From: Phytophthora sp. 'mugwort'
Taxonomy: Eukaryota > Oomycota > Peronosporomycetes > Peronosporales > Peronosporaceae
Length of the DNA: 64,000 bases
Direction of reading: 5' to 3'
Assembly (NCBI GenBank): GCA_033558025.1
Contig: JAUCEF010000004.1
Location: forward strand, 682,001 to 746,000
The notes under the pieces are model-generated. The model searched no databases. It saw only the letters and a program-made list of their open reading frames with translations, and was not told the origin of the DNA. Shown here piece by piece: positions 12,977 through 26,404 of this stretch (positions are counted from its first letter, which is position 1; each line of letters starts with the position of its first letter). Position numbers and translations under genes: made by a program.

Positions 12977-13650
12977 AACTCCTTGCAACCGTTCACGTTG
13001 GCGCGCTCGTCGTGCCGCTCGTGATCGGGGCGTGCTGTGCGTCGTCTTTGCTCTTTTGGACTTGCTCCCTCCCACTGCCTCGTTGCCGCTTTAGAAGACT
13101 AATGCATGCCCAAGCCACCTCACGGCAGTCGACCGTCTGTGCCGCAACGCTGTGCTGTAGGAATGGCCGGTCAAGCATCGTATACAAGCCGCTGAGTTCG
13201 CGCAGCGATCATCATCACACTCGGATCCGGGGTTGCCTGGTGGTGCGGCTCAACTTTCTCTGTGCGATCGCATCTCCGTATCACTCGCCTGCGGCCAGTC
13301 CATCGCGGATGAGTTTACGTTATACTGTGCGGTCGCTGCAAAGTTCCCGTCGCTCGACTGCGGACTTCCTACGAGCGCGTCAAATCTTTCTGCTGTAATC
13401 ACGAATCGTCGCTATCGACTCTGCTAGCGCGTGTGCCGTCCTGGTCAGGCAATAGCCGAGCTGCAGACATTTGCAAGAGCGGGTGTGACCGGATAATGCA
13501 GGAGGTGATGCCGAGTGAATTGGGGTGTACGAGTATGGCAAGGGTATGATAATGTTATTCGCAGCATCCGTAGCGCTGTTTCGTTTGTGGTTTGTGTGCG
13601 GAGTACGATTTTGTGGTGTGAAAAATTGCGCGCTGCGTTCGGTTGTAAGA

Positions 13651-13722
13651 GCCCCTATAGCTCAGTGGTAGAGCACCCGCTTAGTAAGCGGAAGGTCGGT
13701 AGTTCAATCCTGCCTGGGGGCA
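13651..13722 (+). tRNA. tRNA-Thr(AGU), unit 19
   Basis: Consensus unit. Confidence 0.95.
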
Positions 13723-14396
13723 AACTCCTTGCAACCGTTCACGTTGGCGCGCTCGTCGTGCCGCTCGTGATCGGGGCGTGCTGTGCGTCGTCTTTGCTCT
13801 TTTGGACTTGCTCCCTCCCACTGCCTCGTTGCCGCTTTAGAAGACTAATGCATGCCCAAGCCACCTCACGGCAGTCGACCGTCTGTGCCGCAACGCTGTG
13901 CTGTAGGAATGGCCGGTCAAGCATCGTATACAAGCCGCTGAGTTCGCGCAGCGATCATCATCACACTCGGATCCGGGGTTGCCTGGTGGTGCGGCTCAAC
14001 TTTCTCTGTGCGATCGCATCTCCGTATCACTCGCCTGCGGCCAGTCCATCGCGGATGAGTTTACGTTATACTGTGCGGTCGCTGCAAAGTTCCCGTCGCT
14101 CGACTGCGGACTTCCTACGAGCGCGTCAAATCTTTCTGCTGTAATCACGAATCGTCGCTATCGACTCTGCTAGCGCGTGTGCCGTCCTGGTCAGGCAATA
14201 GCCGAGCTGCAGACATTTGCAAGAGCGGGTGTGACCGGATAATGCAGGAGGTGATGCCGAGTGAATTGGGGTGTACGAGTATGGCAAGGGTATGATAATG
14301 TTATTCGCAGCATCCGTAGCGCTGTTTCGTTTGTGGTTTGTGTGCGGAGTACGATTTTGTGGTGTGAAAAATTGCGCGCTGCGTTCGGTTGTAAGA

Positions 14397-14468
14397 GCCC
14401 CTATAGCTCAGTGGTAGAGCACCCGCTTAGTAAGCGGAAGGTCGGTAGTTCAATCCTGCCTGGGGGCA
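14397..14468 (+). tRNA. tRNA-Thr(AGU), unit 20
   Basis: Consensus unit. Confidence 0.95.
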
Positions 14469-15142
14469 AACTCCTTGCAACCGTTCACGTTGGCGCGCTC
14501 GTCGTGCCGCTCGTGATCGGGGCGTGCTGTGCGTCGTCTTTGCTCTTTTGGACTTGCTCCCTCCCACTGCCTCGTTGCCGCTTTAGAAGACTAATGCATG
14601 CCCAAGCCACCTCACGGCAGTCGACCGTCTGTGCCGCAACGCTGTGCTGTAGGAATGGCCGGTCAAGCATCGTATACAAGCCGCTGAGTTCGCGCAGCGA
14701 TCATCATCACACTCGGATCCGGGGTTGCCTGGTGGTGCGGCTCAACTTTCTCTGTGCGATCGCATCTCCGTATCACTCGCCTGCGGCCAGTCCATCGCGG
14801 ATGAGTTTACGTTATACTGTGCGGTCGCTGCAAAGTTCCCGTCGCTCGACTGCGGACTTCCTACGAGCGCGTCAAATCTTTCTGCTGTAATCACGAATCG
14901 TCGCTATCGACTCTGCTAGCGCGTGTGCCGTCCTGGTCAGGCAATAGCCGAGCTGCAGACATTTGCAAGAGCGGGTGTGACCGGATAATGCAGGAGGTGA
15001 TGCCGAGTGAATTGGGGTGTACGAGTATGGCAAGGGTATGATAATGTTATTCGCAGCATCCGTAGCGCTGTTTCGTTTGTGGTTTGTGTGCGGAGTACGA
15101 TTTTGTGGTGTGAAAAATTGCGCGCTGCGTTCGGTTGTAAGA

Positions 15143-15214
15143 GCCCCTATAGCTCAGTGGTAGAGCACCCGCTTAGTAAGCGGAAGGTCGGTAGTTCAAT
15201 CCTGCCTGGGGGCA
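15143..15214 (+). tRNA. tRNA-Thr(AGU), unit 21
   Basis: Consensus unit. Confidence 0.95.
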
Positions 15215-15888
15215 AACTCCTTGCAACCGTTCACGTTGGCGCGCTCGTCGTGCCGCTCGTGATCGGGGCGTGCTGTGCGTCGTCTTTGCTCTTTTGGACT
15301 TGCTCCCTCCCACTGCCTCGTTGCCGCTTTAGAAGACTAATGCATGCCCAAGCCACCTCACGGCAGTCGACCGTCTGTGCCGCAACGCTGTGCTGTAGGA
15401 ATGGCCGGTCAAGCATCGTATACAAGCCGCTGAGTTCGCGCAGCGATCATCATCACACTCGGATCCGGGGTTGCCTGGTGGTGCGGCTCAACTTTCTCTG
15501 TGCGATCGCATCTCCGTATCACTCGCCTGCGGCCAGTCCATCGCGGATGAGTTTACGTTATACTGTGCGGTCGCTGCAAAGTTCCCGTCGCTCGACTGCG
15601 GACTTCCTACGAGCGCGTCAAATCTTTCTGCTGTAATCACGAATCGTCGCTATCGACTCTGCTAGCGCGTGTGCCGTCCTGGTCAGGCAATAGCCGAGCT
15701 GCAGACATTTGCAAGAGCGGGTGTGACCGGATAATGCAGGAGGTGATGCCGAGTGAATTGGGGTGTACGAGTATGGCAAGGGTATGATAATGTTATTCGC
15801 AGCATCCGTAGCGCTGTTTCGTTTGTGGTTTGTGTGCGGAGTACGATTTTGTGGTGTGAAAAATTGCGCGCTGCGTTCGGTTGTAAGA

Positions 15889-15960
15889 GCCCCTATAGCT
15901 CAGTGGTAGAGCACCCGCTTAGTAAGCGGAAGGTCGGTAGTTCAATCCTGCCTGGGGGCA
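15889..15960 (+). tRNA. tRNA-Thr(AGU), unit 22
   Basis: Consensus unit. Confidence 0.95.
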
Positions 15961-16634
15961 AACTCCTTGCAACCGTTCACGTTGGCGCGCTCGTCGTGCC
16001 GCTCGTGATCGGGGCGTGCTGTGCGTCGTCTTTGCTCTTTTGGACTTGCTCCCTCCCACTGCCTCGTTGCCGCTTTAGAAGACTAATGCATGCCCAAGCC
16101 ACCTCACGGCAGTCGACCGTCTGTGCCGCAACGCTGTGCTGTAGGAATGGCCGGTCAAGCATCGTATACAAGCCGCTGAGTTCGCGCAGCGATCATCATC
16201 ACACTCGGATCCGGGGTTGCCTGGTGGTGCGGCTCAACTTTCTCTGTGCGATCGCATCTCCGTATCACTCGCCTGCGGCCAGTCCATCGCGGATGAGTTT
16301 ACGTTATACTGTGCGGTCGCTGCAAAGTTCCCGTCGCTCGACTGCGGACTTCCTACGAGCGCGTCAAATCTTTCTGCTGTAATCACGAATCGTCGCTATC
16401 GACTCTGCTAGCGCGTGTGCCGTCCTGGTCAGGCAATAGCCGAGCTGCAGACATTTGCAAGAGCGGGTGTGACCGGATAATGCAGGAGGTGATGCCGAGT
16501 GAATTGGGGTGTACGAGTATGGCAAGGGTATGATAATGTTATTCGCAGCATCCGTAGCGCTGTTTCGTTTGTGGTTTGTGTGCGGAGTACGATTTTGTGG
16601 TGTGAAAAATTGCGCGCTGCGTTCGGTTGTAAGA

Positions 16635-16706
16635 GCCCCTATAGCTCAGTGGTAGAGCACCCGCTTAGTAAGCGGAAGGTCGGTAGTTCAATCCTGCCTG
16701 GGGGCA
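16635..16706 (+). tRNA. tRNA-Thr(AGU), unit 23
   Basis: Consensus unit. Confidence 0.95.
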
Positions 16707-17380
16707 AACTCCTTGCAACCGTTCACGTTGGCGCGCTCGTCGTGCCGCTCGTGATCGGGGCGTGCTGTGCGTCGTCTTTGCTCTTTTGGACTTGCTCCCT
16801 CCCACTGCCTCGTTGCCGCTTTAGAAGACTAATGCATGCCCAAGCCACCTCACGGCAGTCGACCGTCTGTGCCGCAACGCTGTGCTGTAGGAATGGCCGG
16901 TCAAGCATCGTATACAAGCCGCTGAGTTCGCGCAGCGATCATCATCACACTCGGATCCGGGGTTGCCTGGTGGTGCGGCTCAACTTTCTCTGTGCGATCG
17001 CATCTCCGTATCACTCGCCTGCGGCCAGTCCATCGCGGATGAGTTTACGTTATACTGTGCGGTCGCTGCAAAGTTCCCGTCGCTCGACTGCGGACTTCCT
17101 ACGAGCGCGTCAAATCTTTCTGCTGTAATCACGAATCGTCGCTATCGACTCTGCTAGCGCGTGTGCCGTCCTGGTCAGGCAATAGCCGAGCTGCAGACAT
17201 TTGCAAGAGCGGGTGTGACCGGATAATGCAGGAGGTGATGCCGAGTGAATTGGGGTGTACGAGTATGGCAAGGGTATGATAATGTTATTCGCAGCATCCG
17301 TAGCGCTGTTTCGTTTGTGGTTTGTGTGCGGAGTACGATTTTGTGGTGTGAAAAATTGCGCGCTGCGTTCGGTTGTAAGA

Positions 17381-17452
17381 GCCCCTATAGCTCAGTGGTA
17401 GAGCACCCGCTTAGTAAGCGGAAGGTCGGTAGTTCAATCCTGCCTGGGGGCA
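17381..17452 (+). tRNA. tRNA-Thr(AGU), unit 24
   Basis: Consensus unit. Confidence 0.95.
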
Positions 17453-18126
17453 AACTCCTTGCAACCGTTCACGTTGGCGCGCTCGTCGTGCCGCTCGTGA
17501 TCGGGGCGTGCTGTGCGTCGTCTTTGCTCTTTTGGACTTGCTCCCTCCCACTGCCTCGTTGCCGCTTTAGAAGACTAATGCATGCCCAAGCCACCTCACG
17601 GCAGTCGACCGTCTGTGCCGCAACGCTGTGCTGTAGGAATGGCCGGTCAAGCATCGTATACAAGCCGCTGAGTTCGCGCAGCGATCATCATCACACTCGG
17701 ATCCGGGGTTGCCTGGTGGTGCGGCTCAACTTTCTCTGTGCGATCGCATCTCCGTATCACTCGCCTGCGGCCAGTCCATCGCGGATGAGTTTACGTTATA
17801 CTGTGCGGTCGCTGCAAAGTTCCCGTCGCTCGACTGCGGACTTCCTACGAGCGCGTCAAATCTTTCTGCTGTAATCACGAATCGTCGCTATCGACTCTGC
17901 TAGCGCGTGTGCCGTCCTGGTCAGGCAATAGCCGAGCTGCAGACATTTGCAAGAGCGGGTGTGACCGGATAATGCAGGAGGTGATGCCGAGTGAATTGGG
18001 GTGTACGAGTATGGCAAGGGTATGATAATGTTATTCGCAGCATCCGTAGCGCTGTTTCGTTTGTGGTTTGTGTGCGGAGTACGATTTTGTGGTGTGAAAA
18101 ATTGCGCGCTGCGTTCGGTTGTAAGA

Positions 18127-18198
18127 GCCCCTATAGCTCAGTGGTAGAGCACCCGCTTAGTAAGCGGAAGGTCGGTAGTTCAATCCTGCCTGGGGGCA
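18127..18198 (+). tRNA. tRNA-Thr(AGU), unit 25
   Basis: Last unit of the homogeneous block. Confidence 0.95.
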
Positions 18199-18872
18199 AA
18201 CTCCTTGCAACCGTTCACGTTGGCGCGCTCGTCGTGCCGCTCGTGATCGGGGCGTGCTGTGCGTCGTCTTTGCTCTTTTGGACTTGCTCCCTCCCACTGC
18301 CTCGTTGCCGCTTTAGAAGACTAATGCATGCCCAAGCCACCTCACGGCAGTCGACCGTCTGTGCCGCAACGCTGTGCTGTAGGAATGGCCGGTCAAGCAT
18401 CGTATACAAGCCGCTGAGTTCGCGCAGCGATCATCATCACACTCGGATCCGGGGTTGCCTGGTGGTGCGGCTCAACTTTCTCTGTGCGATCGCATCTCCG
18501 TATCACTCGCCTGCGGCCAGTCCATCGCGGATGAGTTTACGTTATACTGTGCGGTCGCTGCAAAGTTCCCGTCGCTCGACTGCGGACTTCCTACGAGCGC
18601 GTCAAATCTTTCTGCTGTAATCACGAATCGTCGCTATCGACTCTGCTAGCGCGTGTGCCGTCCTGGTCAGGCAATAGCCGAGCTGCAGACATTTGCAAGA
18701 GCGGGTGTGACCGGATAATGCAGGAGGTGATGCCGAGTGAATTGGGGTGTACGAGTATGGCAAGGGTATGATAATGTTATTCGCAGCATCCGTAGCGCTG
18801 TTTCGTTTGTGGTTTGTGTGCGGAGTACGATTTTGTGGTGTGAAAAATTGCGCGCTGCGTTCGGTTGTAAGA

Positions 18873-18944
18873 GCCCCTATAGCTCAGTGGTAGAGCACCC
18901 GCTTAGTAAGCGGAAGGTCGGTAGTTCAATCCTGCCTGGGGGCA
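18873..18944 (+). tRNA. tRNA-Thr(AGU), unit 26
   Basis: Identical tRNA; private spacer variant A625 (19275). Confidence 0.95.
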
Positions 18945-19618
18945 AACTCCTTGCAACCGTTCACGTTGGCGCGCTCGTCGTGCCGCTCGTGATCGGGGCG
19001 TGCTGTGCGTCGTCTTTGCTCTTTTGGACTTGCTCCCTCCCACTGCCTCGTTGCCGCTTTAGAAGACTAATGCATGCCCAAGCCACCTCACGGCAGTCGA
19101 CCGTCTGTGCCGCAACGCTGTGCTGTAGGAATGGCCGGTCAAGCATCGTATACAAGCCGCTGAGTTCGCGCAGCGATCATCATCACACTCGGATCCGGGG
19201 TTGCCTGGTGGTGCGGCTCAACTTTCTCTGTGCGATCGCATCTCCGTATCACTCGCCTGCGGCCAGTCCATCGCAGATGAGTTTACGTTATACTGTGCGG
19301 TCGCTGCAAAGTTCCCGTCGCTCGACTGCGGACTTCCTACGAGCGCGTCAAATCTTTCTGCTGTAATCACGAATCGTCGCTATCGACTCTGCTAGCGCGT
19401 GTGCCGTCCTGGTCAGGCAATAGCCGAGCTGCAGACATTTGCAAGAGCGGGTGTGACCGGATAATGCAGGAGGTGATGCCGAGTGAATTGGGGTGTACGA
19501 GTATGGCAAGGGTATGATAATGTTATTCGCAGCATCCGTAGCGCTGTTTCGTTTGTGGTTTGTGTGCGGAGTACGATTTTGTGGTGTGAAAAATTGCGCG
19601 CTGCGTTCGGTTGTAAGA

Positions 19619-19690
19619 GCCCCTATAGCTCAGTGGTAGAGCACCCGCTTAGTAAGCGGAAGGTCGGTAGTTCAATCCTGCCTGGGGGCA
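19619..19690 (+). tRNA. tRNA-Thr(AGU), unit 27
   Basis: Identical tRNA; spacer carries T590, T595 and C689 together. Confidence 0.95.
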
Positions 19691-20364
19691 AACTCCTTGC
19701 AACCGTTCACGTTGGCGCGCTCGTCGTGCCGCTCGTGATCGGGGCGTGCTGTGCGTCGTCTTTGCTCTTTTGGACTTGCTCCCTCCCACTGCCTCGTTGC
19801 CGCTTTAGAAGACTAATGCATGCCCAAGCCACCTCACGGCAGTCGACCGTCTGTGCCGCAACGCTGTGCTGTAGGAATGGCCGGTCAAGCATCGTATACA
19901 AGCCGCTGAGTTCGCGCAGCGATCATCATCACACTCGGATCCGGGGTTGCCTGGTGGTGCGGCTCAACTTTCTCTGTGCGATCGCTTCTCTGTATCACTC
20001 GCCTGCGGCCAGTCCATCGCGGATGAGTTTACGTTATACTGTGCGGTCGCTGCAAAGTTCCCGTCGCTCGACTGCGGACTTCCTCCGAGCGCGTCAAATC
20101 TTTCTGCTGTAATCACGAATCGTCGCTATCGACTCTGCTAGCGCGTGTGCCGTCCTGGTCAGGCAATAGCCGAGCTGCAGACATTTGCAAGAGCGGGTGT
20201 GACCGGATAATGCAGGAGGTGATGCCGAGTGAATTGGGGTGTACGAGTATGGCAAGGGTATGATAATGTTATTCGCAGCATCCGTAGCGCTGTTTCGTTT
20301 GTGGTTTGTGTGCGGAGTACGATTTTGTGGTGTGAAAAATTGCGCGCTGCGTTCGGTTGTAAGA

Positions 20365-20436
20365 GCCCCTATAGCTCAGTGGTAGAGCACCCGCTTAGTA
20401 AGCGGAAGGTCGGTAGTTCAATCCTGCCTGGGGGCA
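20365..20436 (+). tRNA. tRNA-Thr(AGU), unit 28
   Basis: Consensus unit inside the variable right-hand block. Confidence 0.95.
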
Positions 20437-21110
20437 AACTCCTTGCAACCGTTCACGTTGGCGCGCTCGTCGTGCCGCTCGTGATCGGGGCGTGCTGTGC
20501 GTCGTCTTTGCTCTTTTGGACTTGCTCCCTCCCACTGCCTCGTTGCCGCTTTAGAAGACTAATGCATGCCCAAGCCACCTCACGGCAGTCGACCGTCTGT
20601 GCCGCAACGCTGTGCTGTAGGAATGGCCGGTCAAGCATCGTATACAAGCCGCTGAGTTCGCGCAGCGATCATCATCACACTCGGATCCGGGGTTGCCTGG
20701 TGGTGCGGCTCAACTTTCTCTGTGCGATCGCATCTCCGTATCACTCGCCTGCGGCCAGTCCATCGCGGATGAGTTTACGTTATACTGTGCGGTCGCTGCA
20801 AAGTTCCCGTCGCTCGACTGCGGACTTCCTACGAGCGCGTCAAATCTTTCTGCTGTAATCACGAATCGTCGCTATCGACTCTGCTAGCGCGTGTGCCGTC
20901 CTGGTCAGGCAATAGCCGAGCTGCAGACATTTGCAAGAGCGGGTGTGACCGGATAATGCAGGAGGTGATGCCGAGTGAATTGGGGTGTACGAGTATGGCA
21001 AGGGTATGATAATGTTATTCGCAGCATCCGTAGCGCTGTTTCGTTTGTGGTTTGTGTGCGGAGTACGATTTTGTGGTGTGAAAAATTGCGCGCTGCGTTC
21101 GGTTGTAAGA

Positions 21111-21182
21111 GCCCCTATAGCTCAGTGGTAGAGCACCCGCTTAGTAAGCGGAAGGTCGGTAGTTCAATCCTGCCTGGGGGCA
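21111..21182 (+). tRNA. tRNA-Thr(AGU), unit 29
   Basis: Consensus unit inside the variable right-hand block. Confidence 0.95.
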
Positions 21183-21856
21183 AACTCCTTGCAACCGTTC
21201 ACGTTGGCGCGCTCGTCGTGCCGCTCGTGATCGGGGCGTGCTGTGCGTCGTCTTTGCTCTTTTGGACTTGCTCCCTCCCACTGCCTCGTTGCCGCTTTAG
21301 AAGACTAATGCATGCCCAAGCCACCTCACGGCAGTCGACCGTCTGTGCCGCAACGCTGTGCTGTAGGAATGGCCGGTCAAGCATCGTATACAAGCCGCTG
21401 AGTTCGCGCAGCGATCATCATCACACTCGGATCCGGGGTTGCCTGGTGGTGCGGCTCAACTTTCTCTGTGCGATCGCATCTCCGTATCACTCGCCTGCGG
21501 CCAGTCCATCGCGGATGAGTTTACGTTATACTGTGCGGTCGCTGCAAAGTTCCCGTCGCTCGACTGCGGACTTCCTACGAGCGCGTCAAATCTTTCTGCT
21601 GTAATCACGAATCGTCGCTATCGACTCTGCTAGCGCGTGTGCCGTCCTGGTCAGGCAATAGCCGAGCTGCAGACATTTGCAAGAGCGGGTGTGACCGGAT
21701 AATGCAGGAGGTGATGCCGAGTGAATTGGGGTGTACGAGTATGGCAAGGGTATGATAATGTTATTCGCAGCATCCGTAGCGCTGTTTCGTTTGTGGTTTG
21801 TGTGCGGAGTACGATTTTGTGGTGTGAAAAATTGCGCGCTGCGTTCGGTTGTAAGA

Positions 21857-21928
21857 GCCCCTATAGCTCAGTGGTAGAGCACCCGCTTAGTAAGCGGAAG
21901 GTCGGTAGTTCAATCCTGCCTGGGGGCA
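21857..21928 (+). tRNA. tRNA-Thr(AGU), unit 30
   Basis: Identical tRNA; spacer has C689. Confidence 0.95.
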
Positions 21929-22602
21929 AACTCCTTGCAACCGTTCACGTTGGCGCGCTCGTCGTGCCGCTCGTGATCGGGGCGTGCTGTGCGTCGTCTT
22001 TGCTCTTTTGGACTTGCTCCCTCCCACTGCCTCGTTGCCGCTTTAGAAGACTAATGCATGCCCAAGCCACCTCACGGCAGTCGACCGTCTGTGCCGCAAC
22101 GCTGTGCTGTAGGAATGGCCGGTCAAGCATCGTATACAAGCCGCTGAGTTCGCGCAGCGATCATCATCACACTCGGATCCGGGGTTGCCTGGTGGTGCGG
22201 CTCAACTTTCTCTGTGCGATCGCATCTCCGTATCACTCGCCTGCGGCCAGTCCATCGCGGATGAGTTTACGTTATACTGTGCGGTCGCTGCAAAGTTCCC
22301 GTCGCTCGACTGCGGACTTCCTCCGAGCGCGTCAAATCTTTCTGCTGTAATCACGAATCGTCGCTATCGACTCTGCTAGCGCGTGTGCCGTCCTGGTCAG
22401 GCAATAGCCAAGCTGCAGACATTTGCAAGAGCGGGTGTGACCGGATAATGCAGGAGGTGATGCCGAGTGAATTGGGGTGTACGAGTATGGCAAGGGTATG
22501 ATAATGTTATTCGCAGCATCCGTAGCGCTGTTTCGTTTGTGGTTTGTGTGCGGAGTACGATTTTGTGGTGTGAAAAATTGCGCGCTGCGTTCGGTTGTAA
22601 GA

Positions 22603-22674
22603 GCCCCTATAGCTCAGTGGTAGAGCACCCGCTTAGTAAGCGGAAGGTCGGTAGTTCAATCCTGCCTGGGGGCA
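22603..22674 (+). tRNA. tRNA-Thr(AGU), unit 31
   Basis: Identical tRNA; spacer has A30 and C689. Confidence 0.95.
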
Positions 22675-23348
22675 AACTCCTTGCAACCGTTCACGTTGGC
22701 GCGCTCGTCGTGCCGCTCGTGATCGGGGCGTGCTGTGCGTCGTCTTTGCTCTTTTGGACTTGCTCCCTCCCACTGCCTCGTTGCCGCTTTAGAAGACTAA
22801 TGCATGCCCAAGCCACCTCACGGCAGTCGACCGTCTGTGCCGCAACGCTGTGCTGTAGGAATGGCCGGTCAAGCATCGTATACAAGCCGCTGAGTTCGCG
22901 CAGCGATCATCATCACACTCGGATCCGGGGTTGCCTGGTGGTGCGGCTCAACTTTCTCTGTGCGATCGCATCTCCGTATCACTCGCCTGCGGCCAGTCCA
23001 TCGCGGATGAGTTTACGTTATACTGTGCGGTCGCTGCAAAGTTCCCGTCGCTCGACTGCGGACTTCCTCCGAGCGCGTCAAATCTTTCTGCTGTAATCAC
23101 GAATCGTCGCTATCGACTCTGCTAGCGCGTGTGCCGTCCTGGTCAGGCAATAGCCGAGCTGCAGACATTTGCAAGAGCGGGTGTGACCGGATAATGCAGG
23201 AGGTGATGCCGAGTGAATTGGGGTGTACGAGTATGGCAAGGGTATGATAATGTTATTCGCAGCATCCGTAGCGCTGTTTCGTTTGTGGTTTGTGTGCGGA
23301 GTACGATTTTGTGGTGTGAAAAATTGCGCGCTGCGTTCGGTTGTAAGA

Positions 23349-23420
23349 GCCCCTATAGCTCAGTGGTAGAGCACCCGCTTAGTAAGCGGAAGGTCGGTAG
23401 TTCAATCCTGCCTGGGGGCA
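23349..23420 (+). tRNA. tRNA-Thr(AGU), unit 32
   Basis: Identical tRNA; spacer has C689 but not A30. Confidence 0.95.
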
Positions 23421-24094
23421 AACTCCTTGCAACCGTTCACGTTGGCGCGCTCGTCGTGCCGCTCGTGATCGGGGCGTGCTGTGCGTCGTCTTTGCTCTTT
23501 TGGACTTGCTCCCTCCCACTGCCTCGTTGCCGCTTTAGAAGACTAATGCATGCCCAAGCCACCTCACGGCAGTCGACCGTCTGTGCCGCAACGCTGTGCT
23601 GTAGGAATGGCCGGTCAAGCATCGTATACAAGCCGCTGAGTTCGCGCAGCGATCATCATCACACTCGGATCCGGGGTTGCCTGGTGGTGCGGCTCAACTT
23701 TCTCTGTGCGATCGCATCTCCGTATCACTCGCCTGCGGCCAGTCCATCGCGGATGAGTTTACGTTATACTGTGCGGTCGCTGCAAAGTTCCCGTCGCTCG
23801 ACTGCGGACTTCCTCCGAGCGCGTCAAATCTTTCTGCTGTAATCACGAATCGTCGCTATCGACTCTGCTAGCGCGTGTGCCGTCCTGGTCAGGCAATAGC
23901 CAAGCTGCAGACATTTGCAAGAGCGGGTGTGACCGGATAATGCAGGAGGTGATGCCGAGTGAATTGGGGTGTACGAGTATGGCAAGGGTATGATAATGTT
24001 ATTCGCAGCATCCGTAGCGCTGTTTCGTTTGTGGTTTGTGTGCGGAGTACGATTTTGTGGTGTGAAAAATTGCGCGCTGCGTTCGGTTGTAAGA

Positions 24095-24166
24095 GCCCCT
24101 ATAGCTCAGTGGTAGAGCACCCGCTTAGTAAGCGGAAGGTCGGTAGTTCAATCCTGCCTGGGGGCA
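24095..24166 (+). tRNA. tRNA-Thr(AGU), unit 33
   Basis: Identical tRNA; spacer has A30 and C689, the same haplotype as unit 31. Confidence 0.95.
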
Positions 24167-24840
24167 AACTCCTTGCAACCGTTCACGTTGGCGCGCTCGT
24201 CGTGCCGCTCGTGATCGGGGCGTGCTGTGCGTCGTCTTTGCTCTTTTGGACTTGCTCCCTCCCACTGCCTCGTTGCCGCTTTAGAAGACTAATGCATGCC
24301 CAAGCCACCTCACGGCAGTCGACCGTCTGTGCCGCAACGCTGTGCTGTAGGAATGGCCGGTCAAGCATCGTATACAAGCCGCTGAGTTCGCGCAGCGATC
24401 ATCATCACACTCGGATCCGGGGTTGCCTGGTGGTGCGGCTCAACTTTCTCTGTGCGATCGCATCTCCGTATCACTCGCCTGCGGCCAGTCCATCGCGGAT
24501 GAGTTTACGTTATACTGTGCGGTCGCTGCAAAGTTCCCGTCGCTCGACTGCGGACTTCCTCCGAGCGCGTCAAATCTTTCTGCTGTAATCACGAATCGTC
24601 GCTATCGACTCTGCTAGCGCGTGTGCCGTCCTGGTCAGGCAATAGCCAAGCTGCAGACATTTGCAAGAGCGGGTGTGACCGGATAATGCAGGAGGTGATG
24701 CCGAGTGAATTGGGGTGTACGAGTATGGCAAGGGTATGATAATGTTATTCGCAGCATCCGTAGCGCTGTTTCGTTTGTGGTTTGTGTGCGGAGTACGATT
24801 TTGTGGTGTGAAAAATTGCGCGCTGCGTTCGGTTGTAAGA

Positions 24841-24912
24841 GCCCCTATAGCTCAGTGGTAGAGCACCCGCTTAGTAAGCGGAAGGTCGGTAGTTCAATCC
24901 TGCCTGGGGGCA
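24841..24912 (+). tRNA. tRNA-Thr(AGU), unit 34
   Basis: Identical tRNA; recombinant-looking spacer with A30, T590 and T595 but the consensus A689. Confidence 0.95.
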
Positions 24913-25586
24913 AACTCCTTGCAACCGTTCACGTTGGCGCGCTCGTCGTGCCGCTCGTGATCGGGGCGTGCTGTGCGTCGTCTTTGCTCTTTTGGACTTG
25001 CTCCCTCCCACTGCCTCGTTGCCGCTTTAGAAGACTAATGCATGCCCAAGCCACCTCACGGCAGTCGACCGTCTGTGCCGCAACGCTGTGCTGTAGGAAT
25101 GGCCGGTCAAGCATCGTATACAAGCCGCTGAGTTCGCGCAGCGATCATCATCACACTCGGATCCGGGGTTGCCTGGTGGTGCGGCTCAACTTTCTCTGTG
25201 CGATCGCTTCTCTGTATCACTCGCCTGCGGCCAGTCCATCGCGGATGAGTTTACGTTATACTGTGCGGTCGCTGCAAAGTTCCCGTCGCTCGACTGCGGA
25301 CTTCCTACGAGCGCGTCAAATCTTTCTGCTGTAATCACGAATCGTCGCTATCGACTCTGCTAGCGCGTGTGCCGTCCTGGTCAGGCAATAGCCGAGCTGC
25401 AGACATTTGCAAGAGCGGGTGTGACCGGATAATGCAGGAGGTGATGCCGAGTGAATTGGGGTGTACGAGTATGGCAAGGGTATGATAATGTTATTCGCAG
25501 CATCCGTAGCGCTGTTTCGTTTGTGGTTTGTGTGCGGAGTACGATTTTGTGGTGTGAAAAATTGCGCGCTGCGTTCGGTTGTAAGA

Positions 25587-25658
25587 GCCCCTATAGCTCA
25601 GTGGTAGAGCACCCGCTTAGTAAGCGGAAGGTCGGTAGTTCAATCCTGCCTGGGGGCA
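25587..25658 (+). tRNA. tRNA-Thr(AGU), unit 35
   Basis: Identical tRNA; spacer has T590, T595 and C689, the same haplotype as unit 27. Confidence 0.95.
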
Positions 25659-26332
25659 AACTCCTTGCAACCGTTCACGTTGGCGCGCTCGTCGTGCCGC
25701 TCGTGATCGGGGCGTGCTGTGCGTCGTCTTTGCTCTTTTGGACTTGCTCCCTCCCACTGCCTCGTTGCCGCTTTAGAAGACTAATGCATGCCCAAGCCAC
25801 CTCACGGCAGTCGACCGTCTGTGCCGCAACGCTGTGCTGTAGGAATGGCCGGTCAAGCATCGTATACAAGCCGCTGAGTTCGCGCAGCGATCATCATCAC
25901 ACTCGGATCCGGGGTTGCCTGGTGGTGCGGCTCAACTTTCTCTGTGCGATCGCTTCTCTGTATCACTCGCCTGCGGCCAGTCCATCGCGGATGAGTTTAC
26001 GTTATACTGTGCGGTCGCTGCAAAGTTCCCGTCGCTCGACTGCGGACTTCCTCCGAGCGCGTCAAATCTTTCTGCTGTAATCACGAATCGTCGCTATCGA
26101 CTCTGCTAGCGCGTGTGCCGTCCTGGTCAGGCAATAGCCGAGCTGCAGACATTTGCAAGAGCGGGTGTGACCGGATAATGCAGGAGGTGATGCCGAGTGA
26201 ATTGGGGTGTACGAGTATGGCAAGGGTATGATAATGTTATTCGCAGCATCCGTAGCGCTGTTTCGTTTGTGGTTTGTGTGCGGAGTACGATTTTGTGGTG
26301 TGAAAAATTGCGCGCTGCGTTCGGTTGTAAGA

Positions 26333-26404
26333 GCCCCTATAGCTCAGTGGTAGAGCACCCGCTTAGTAAGCGGAAGGTCGGTAGTTCAATCCTGCCTGGG
26401 GGCA
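26333..26404 (+). tRNA. tRNA-Thr(AGU), unit 36
   Basis: Identical tRNA; spacer has C689. Confidence 0.95.
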